Positions 6,246 to 9,936 of a stretch of DNA of 9,936 nucleotides are shown here, piece by piece. Position numbers and translations under genes: made by a program. Source of the DNA: an uncultured Oscillospiraceae bacterium (lineage in GTDB: Bacteria; Bacillota; Clostridia; Oscillospirales; Acutalibacteraceae); the NCBI GenBank assembly GCA_910588935.1, contig CAJUSM010000069.1, forward strand, positions 1-9,936. The letters run 5' to 3'. A model generated the notes under the pieces. That model was given only the letters and a program-made list of their open reading frames with translations. It did no database searches and was not told the origin of the DNA. Numbering within the stretch: position 1 is the stretch's first letter; every line of letters starts with the position of its first letter.

Positions 6246-6316
6246 TAGCCGCGCAAAGCCGTAGATAGCCCCTCCCTTAAAATACTGGCCTTAGCCCATA
6301 AAAACTTGAAAAATAC

Positions 6317-6345
6317 TTGCTTTTTTTGAAAAAATCGTTTATACT
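6317..6345 (+). promoter_or_regulatory. Promoter of LacI-family regulator gene
   Basis: TTGCTT (6317-6322), a 17-bp spacer rich in A and T, and TATACT (6340-6345). The start point falls near 6352, inside the palindromic operator. It is divergent from the alaS-operon promoter, 71 bp away between the -35 boxes. Confidence 0.75.
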
Positions 6346-6347
6346 AA

Positions 6348-6368
6348 GTTTATAAATCGTTTATAAAC
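6348..6368. promoter_or_regulatory. Perfect palindromic operator, probable LacI-family autorepression site
   Basis: GTTTATAAA is followed by TCG and then its exact reverse complement, a 21-bp palindrome. The half-site TCGTTTATA occurs again at 6335-6343, overlapping the -10 box, 22 bp from the copy at 6357-6365 (about two helical turns). Position over the -10 and transcription start, directly before a LacI-family gene, suggests that the protein represses itself here. Binding itself is inferred. Confidence 0.75.
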
Positions 6369-6386
6369 CATTAGAGGTGTTTGCAG

Positions 6387-7496
6387 ATGAAAGCAAAGGA
6401 TCTGGCCAAAAAGCTGGGCGTTTCGCCCGCCACCATCTCTCTTGTGCTAAACAATAAACCTGGTATCAGCGATTCCCTGCGAAAATCCCTGCTGGAGAAA
6501 ATCCAGGAGCTGGGCCATGAGGAAATGCTCTGCCAATCCTGCCGGGAGGGCGCGGAACCCTGCCCCCCCAAGCCCGCGCCCCAGCAGCCGGCCCAAGAGG
6601 GGTGCCCCTGCCGGGTAATTGCGTACCTAATCTATCAGGATCGGGAATACTGGAAGGATATGAACGACCCCTACAAGTTCTTTTCCGGCGTAATGGAGGG
6701 TGTGGAGTCGGAGGCCTGGGAGAACGACTGCTGCGTGGTCATGGTCCATATGAACAGGCACAAAAATGTATCTTTGGCAGACCAGCTGCGGCGCATGGGC
6801 AATGTGGTGGGCATTATTGTTCACCCCTGCATGCTTACGGAACGAATACAGCGGGATATGCTCTCTGCCCACTTTCCCTATGTTTTTATGGATGCATACA
6901 CTATGCCGGACTGGGAGCCCAGCAGCGTGTGCATTAGCAACCGCCGGGGAATGTACCGGGCGGTGGAGTACCTCTTCCGGAAAGGCCACAGGAAAATTGG
7001 CTATGTGTACAGCGGCTGGGAAACCCCTGTAGAAATTGACCGGAGGAATTGGTTTTTGCAGGCAATGAAAAGCTACCATGTGCCAATTGAGGAGGAATAC
7101 TTTTTTGGCGCTGGCGCCAGCAGCGAACTCTTTGAGTACGACCGGCTCGCAGAGATTTTGGGCCAGGCTGAAAAGCTGCCTACCGCCCTAGTGTGTGAAA
7201 ACGACCGGCAGGCCTGGCGTACCATTAAAGCGCTGGCCCAAACCGGCAGACAGGTTCCAGAGGACATTTCTGTAATCGGTTTTGACGACCAACCCATTTG
7301 CACCATGTCCAAACCCCATATTACCACCATCCATAATTCCCCCCAGCTAATGGGCCGGGAATGTGTGATTATGCTGAACAACCTCATCCGCCTGCGCCAG
7401 CTGGGAGATGAAGATCCCTGGCTGCGGTACGAGCTGCCGGCTACCTTAGTGGAGCGGGACAGCGTAAAAGGATTGTCCCCCGAAGATGGCCAGTGA
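6387..7496 (+). CDS. LacI-family transcriptional regulator with Cys/Pro-rich linker
   Basis: DNA-binding repressor-type regulator of 369 residues. The N-terminal helix-turn-helix is KDLAKKLGVSPATISLVLNN (4-23), continuing to the third helix at about 27-43. The effector domain (from about 76) is the periplasmic-binding-protein fold: RVIAYLIY start, GHRKIGYV in the middle, and the typical VIGFDDQPIC followed by PHITTIHN near the end; the ligand is unknown. The usual hinge-helix segment after LG (YxPNxxAR) is replaced by 30 residues rich in Pro with C49, C52, C59, C73 and C75. Start: ATG at 6387 is 7 nt after AGAGGTG; a TTG at 6381 is too close to that site. A palindrome over its promoter suggests autoregulation. 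It is monogenic, ending at a terminator. Targets may include the genes at 7661-9525, but no copy of the operator is seen there. Confidence 0.93.
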   Translation: MKAKDLAKKLGVSPATISLVLNNKPGISDSLRKSLLEKIQELGHEEMLCQSCREGAEPCPPKPAPQQPAQEGCPCRVIAYLIYQDREYWKDMNDPYKFFSGVMEGVESEAWENDCCVVMVHMNRHKNVSLADQLRRMGNVVGIIVHPCMLTERIQRDMLSAHFPYVFMDAYTMPDWEPSSVCISNRRGMYRAVEYLFRKGHRKIGYVYSGWETPVEIDRRNWFLQAMKSYHVPIEEEYFFGAGASSELFEYDRLAEILGQAEKLPTALVCENDRQAWRTIKALAQTGRQVPEDISVIGFDDQPICTMSKPHITTIHNSPQLMGRECVIMLNNLIRLRQLGDEDPWLRYELPATLVERDSVKGLSPEDGQ

Positions 7497-7521
7497 AAGG
7501 GCTGCATATATAAAAACTAGG

Positions 7522-7548
7522 ACGGCCCCTTGCAAGGGGCCGTTTTTA
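7522..7548 (+). terminator. Intrinsic terminator after LacI-family gene
   Basis: ACGGCCCCTTG pairs perfectly with CAAGGGGCCGT (7522-7543), followed by TTTTATTT. It ends the regulator transcript 26 nt after the stop codon. Confidence 0.93.
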
Positions 7549-7590
7549 TTTGGGTTCCGTTCTCTTCCTCCCTACTCTCCACAATTTTAC

Positions 7591-7619
7591 TTGCCTTTTC
7601 TATCCAACTCTGCTATCAT
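7591..7619 (+). promoter_or_regulatory. Candidate promoter of DHHW-family gene
   Basis: TTGCCT (7591-7596), 17-bp spacer, TATCAT (7614-7619), about 42 bp before the start codon and after the upstream terminator. No palindrome matching the site at 6348-6368 overlaps it. Confidence 0.55.
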
Positions 7620-7660
7620 GGTCTGGAACTGTTTATATTCCGGCTTTGAGGAGGTAAAGC

Positions 7661-8830
7661 ATGCCTGGAAAACATCGCTACAAGGAATCTCAATCTCCCA
7701 AATGGCCTCTCTATCTGGCCATTTTCATTATTATTCTAGGCTTGGCAGCGGCCGGCTGGCTGTTGTGGGACAAATACTCCGGCATGTTGGCCACTGGTCC
7801 CAGCCCCAGGCCTGACCTCTCGCCCCAGTCCACAGAAGCCCCTGTCTCCTCTCCCACGCCCAGCCCCACACCCACGCCTTCGCCCTCGCCCTCGCCTACT
7901 CCCACGCCTACTCCGCCGCCCATTCCGGACAACGGGGAGGATGGCTACCTTTCGGAAGGCCTGTATATTTGGAACAACATGGCCTTTGAGCTGTTTTACG
8001 GCTCCGCTGATTCTGCCGCCCCCTATGCCCAAGCCCTTTCTCAATATAGGGACCAACTGCCTGGCATGGAGGTGTACTGCCTGGTAGTGCCCAACCACTC
8101 AGAATTCGGCCTGCCCGAGCGCATCCGGGGAAATCTGGGCTGTGGCTCTCAGCAGGAAAATATTGCCAGTATTTATCAGGGCTTTTCTTCAGAAGTGCAT
8201 GGGGTAAATATCTGGGACGCCTTAAACCGGCATAAGGATGAAAATATTTACTATAATACCGATACCCATTGGGCCTCTCTAGGTGCGTATTATGCCTACC
8301 AGGAATTCTGCCGCCAGGCGGGCCTGGAACCTGTTGAGCTGGAGCTTTTTTCCAAAACCAGCTACGAGGGCTTTACCGGCTACCTCTACCAGGTTACGGG
8401 AGAAGAGTGCCTTGCCCAGCACCCAGATACCATTGATTTGTACGAGCCCGCGGCAAACTATACCGCGGAGGTCTCTCAGGATGGAGAGACCTTTTCTGAA
8501 CTCTCAGGAGTTAACAGCGGGGACGAATCTATGGGCTACGGTATGTTCCTGTGGGGAGATAACCCCTGTATGCGGGTAATAAACCATGACCTGAACACTG
8601 GCCGAAGAATTCTGATGGTGAAAGAATCTTACGGCAACGCTATTGGGGCTTTTTTGGCGGCCAGTTTTGATCAGCTGTACGCAGTAGATTTCCGCAGCTT
8701 TGAAGGAGATCTGCCGGCTTATTGCCAGGCTTGGGGCATTACAGATGTCCTTTTTCTTAACAGCACCATGGCCGCAAATACCTACGCAAGAATCGAGGAT
8801 CTAAACAGCCTGTTTCCAGGGATGCAATAG
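7661..8830 (+). CDS. Membrane-anchored DHHW-family (SGNH/AlgJ-like) protein
   Basis: Predicted extracellular protein of 389 residues tied to the membrane by one N-terminal helix (about 15-36). A proline-rich spacer of SPTP/TPSP repeats (about 47-88) would carry the domain through the cell wall. The C-terminal domain (about 95-389) shows the family signature D-x-H-W in NTDTHWAS (199-206) and an ESYGNAIGAFLAASFDQLY segment (322-340) ending in VDFR, the arrangement seen in DHHW and AlgJ/AlgX-type proteins, where Asp/His and a Ser form an SGNH-hydrolase-like site. Relatives O-acetylate exopolysaccharides, so a role in modifying a surface polymer is plausible but unproven. Start: GAGGAGGT 5 nt before ATG. 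An acetyltransferase gene follows after 95 nt with no terminator between. Confidence 0.85.
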   Translation: MPGKHRYKESQSPKWPLYLAIFIIILGLAAAGWLLWDKYSGMLATGPSPRPDLSPQSTEAPVSSPTPSPTPTPSPSPSPTPTPTPPPIPDNGEDGYLSEGLYIWNNMAFELFYGSADSAAPYAQALSQYRDQLPGMEVYCLVVPNHSEFGLPERIRGNLGCGSQQENIASIYQGFSSEVHGVNIWDALNRHKDENIYYNTDTHWASLGAYYAYQEFCRQAGLEPVELELFSKTSYEGFTGYLYQVTGEECLAQHPDTIDLYEPAANYTAEVSQDGETFSELSGVNSGDESMGYGMFLWGDNPCMRVINHDLNTGRRILMVKESYGNAIGAFLAASFDQLYAVDFRSFEGDLPAYCQAWGITDVLFLNSTMAANTYARIEDLNSLFPGMQ

Positions 8831-8925
8831 TAGTGGCAATACCTAAAGCTGCCTTTGGAATCCGCGCGCATTGTTTATTGGAAAGTGTGTGAAAATGCCT
8901 CACAATATGTCAAGGAGGAATTTCT

Positions 8926-9525
8926 ATGGAAAAACGGCCTGTTGTGCCGGTAAACTGTTTTTTTCATGGCAGCTATAACCCCACATTTGAGGAAGAAATT
9001 GCAAAATGCAAAGACAAATGCTATCGGTTTAATCAGCTGCACCCTAACGACCGGGAGGGGCAGCTGGCCCTTCTTCGCGAGATTTTGGGGAGTATGGGCG
9101 CGAACACCATTATCACCCCGCCGTTCTGGTGTGACTATGGCTACAACATTTCTGTAGGCGATTTCTTTTATTCCAACCACAACCTGATTATTACAGACGG
9201 CACAGACGTAACATTTGGCGATCACGTATTCATTGCGCCAAACTGCTGCTTTACCACAGCGGAACACGCCATCCACCCGGAACAGAGAAAGGATGGCGTG
9301 GAAATTGCCAAACCAATTACAGTGGGGAATAATGTATGGATTGGCGCTGGCTCCACCATTTTGGCTGGGGTGAGCATTGGTGACAATTCTGTTATCGGGG
9401 CAGGAAGCGTGGTAAAGAAGTCTATCCCCGCCAATGTAGTGGCAGTTGGTGTACCCTGTCGGGTAATCCGGGAGATTACGGAGGCAGAAAAAGAGCGGTA
9501 TCCGGTGTATACCGGGGAATACTGA
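8926..9525 (+). CDS. Sugar O-acetyltransferase, hexapeptide-repeat (maltose/galactoside acetyltransferase type)
   Basis: Cytoplasmic trimeric acetyl-CoA-dependent O-acetyltransferase of the LacA/Maa/NodL family, 199 residues, normal length. The N-terminal helical region (1-60) ends in LLREILGSMG. PPFWCDYGYNISVG (65-78) then starts the left-handed beta-helix. TAEHAIHPEQR (111-121) carries the active-site histidines (H114 or H117). The coils VGNNVWIGAGSTILAGVSIG and DNSVIGAGSVVKKSIPANVV lead to the characteristic VPCRVIREI ending (176-184). AAGGAGGA lies 7 nt before the ATG. The natural acceptor is usually unclear for this family; lacA or maa is a fair label for the type only. It lies downstream of the DHHW gene and may be cotranscribed with it. 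It ends before a bidirectional terminator. Confidence 0.95.
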   Translation: MEKRPVVPVNCFFHGSYNPTFEEEIAKCKDKCYRFNQLHPNDREGQLALLREILGSMGANTIITPPFWCDYGYNISVGDFFYSNHNLIITDGTDVTFGDHVFIAPNCCFTTAEHAIHPEQRKDGVEIAKPITVGNNVWIGAGSTILAGVSIGDNSVIGAGSVVKKSIPANVVAVGVPCRVIREITEAEKERYPVYTGEY

Positions 9526-9587
9526 GGGCCTTTAGAAAGCATAATTCACAGGCGGCCCCTTGTGACCAGTAAAAGCTTATAAAAAGC

Positions 9588-9624
9588 CGGAAGACTGCGT
9601 ATCACCGCAGCCTTCCGTTTTTTT
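9588..9624. terminator. Bidirectional terminator
   Basis: CGGAAG and CTGCG pair with CGCAG and CTTCCG around a six-base loop, with seven T after the stem on the plus strand. On the minus strand the stem is followed by GCTTTTTA. It serves the acetyltransferase gene from the left and the small-protein array from the right. Confidence 0.9.
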
Positions 9625-9663
9625 ATTGGGAGTGACGAAAACTTGTAATCGTTAGAAAAATAG

Positions 9664-9718
9664 CTTACTGCATCGCCCAGAACATGGCCTGGTCTTTTAC
9701 GTCTGTCACCTGGAACAC
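9664..9718. repeat. 55-bp exact direct repeat, copy 1
   Basis: Identical base for base to 9882-9936. It covers the last 17 sense codons, stop codon and one further base of the small gene at 9665-9829. The second copy runs into the window edge, so the true repeat may be longer. Confidence 0.97.
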
Positions 9719-9829
9719 ATTAGCCTTTCCCTGCATGAAGCGCTCTAAATTGGCGGCCTGGCGGCGGATTGCGATATCATTTACTTTCGTTTTCATTGTG
9801 GCGTTTAGAGTTTTTGCTGTATATTTCAT
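9665..9829 (-). CDS. 54-residue small protein, member of a tandem array
   Basis: Unrecognised small protein: MKYTAKTLNATMKTKVNDIA, IRRQAANLERFMQGKAN, then VFQVTDVKDQAMFWAMQ. The first two thirds are basic and the end is acidic to hydrophobic with one Trp; it has no Cys, no signal peptide and no membrane segment, and is probably helical and cytoplasmic. AAGGAGA sits about 9 nt before the ATG at 9829, and the stop is followed by the bidirectional terminator. The last 17 codons are identical in DNA to the end of a second gene 53 nt upstream. The repeated stop codon and the good ribosome binding site argue for real genes. It could be a small regulatory protein, a ribosomally made peptide precursor or part of a mobile or defence cassette; nothing in the sequence decides. 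Confidence 0.75.
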   Translation of the reverse strand: MKYTAKTLNATMKTKVNDIAIRRQAANLERFMQGKANVFQVTDVKDQAMFWAMQ

Positions 9830-9881
9830 GGTTGGTTCTCCTTTTCCATTTTTTCTTTTTTGATTTAAATGTTTCGGTACC

Positions 9882-9936
9882 CTTACTGCATCGCCCAGAA
9901 CATGGCCTGGTCTTTTACGTCTGTCACCTGGAACAC
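9882..9936. repeat. 55-bp exact direct repeat, copy 2 (runs off the window)
   Basis: Same sequence as 9664-9718, 218 bp away. The period of 218 bp equals one small gene plus its spacer, so gene duplication explains it. Confidence 0.97.
9883..9936 (-). CDS. 3' end of a second copy of the small protein (partial)
   Basis: The 17 sense codons read VFQVTDVKDQAMFWAMQ and end in TAA at 9883, the same as the complete gene downstream; the rest lies beyond the right edge. The 53-bp spacer to the next start is AT-rich, with runs of T on the plus strand and the ribosome binding site of the downstream gene. No terminator is evident in it, so the copies are probably cotranscribed. Whether the N-terminal part also matches cannot be seen. 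Confidence 0.65.
   Translation of the reverse strand: MFQVTDVKDQAMFWAMQ

Noticed and set aside
5918..6248. Open frames on both strands between the kinase operon and the LacI-family gene
   Set aside because: They lie wholly within the T-box leader, whose RNA signatures explain the sequence.
7840..7920. Short tandem repeat of CCCACGCC/CCTTCGCC-like units
   Set aside because: It is simply the codon-level repetition of the Ser/Thr-Pro stalk of the DHHW-family protein, not an independent repeat element.
9664..9936. CRISPR-like or phage attachment-site reading of the 55-bp direct repeat
   Set aside because: The repeat is in frame with the end of a small gene and includes its stop codon; the 218-bp period equals gene plus spacer. 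No 25-40 bp repeat/spacer pattern and no integrase is present.

Overview
The window looks like a chromosomal segment of a strictly anaerobic, mid-GC Firmicute of the Clostridia, probably a gut Oscillospiraceae/Ruminococcaceae-type organism. This is inference from a rubrerythrin, a T-box riboswitch, strong AGGAGG-type ribosome binding sites, canonical TTGACA/TATACT promoters, a DHHW-family surface protein and many tight U-tract terminators. No tRNA, rRNA, CRISPR array or transposase gene is visible.

Layout. 1-540: no convincing gene, but a GC-rich run of at least five strong hairpins (214-434). 600-1139 (+): rubrerythrin. It converges on a HIT-family hydrolase (1380-1733, -); between them lie a bidirectional terminator and a cluster of hairpins. 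1740-2140 is a decayed intergenic zone with the stump of a P-loop kinase gene, an imperfect inverted repeat and an orphan reading-frame fragment. 2140-6245 (-) is one transcription unit, read from high to low coordinates: a near-consensus promoter (6217-6245), a T-box leader with its terminator/antiterminator (about 5929-6209), a 42-aa membrane peptide, a 24-aa peptide coupled to it by ATGA, a P-loop kinase, a frameshifted GNAT acetyltransferase pseudogene, and full-length alanyl-tRNA synthetase (alaS). Spacing throughout is overlapping or very short, so the T-box most likely controls alaS together with this passenger cassette.

6317-7496 (+): a LacI-family regulator transcribed divergently from the T-box operon. 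A perfect 9+3+9 palindrome sits on its predicted transcription start, which suggests autorepression. Its usual hinge segment is replaced by a Pro/Cys-rich linker. 7591-9525 (+): a membrane-anchored, proline-rich DHHW/SGNH-like protein, then a LacA/Maa-type hexapeptide acetyltransferase.

9588-9624 is a bidirectional terminator facing a minus-strand array of small genes. One complete 54-aa protein (9665-9829) and the 3' end of a second copy (9883-9936, cut by the window edge) share a 55-bp block of identical DNA. This tandem small-protein array and the T-box/micropeptide/kinase/alaS operon are the least explained parts of the window.
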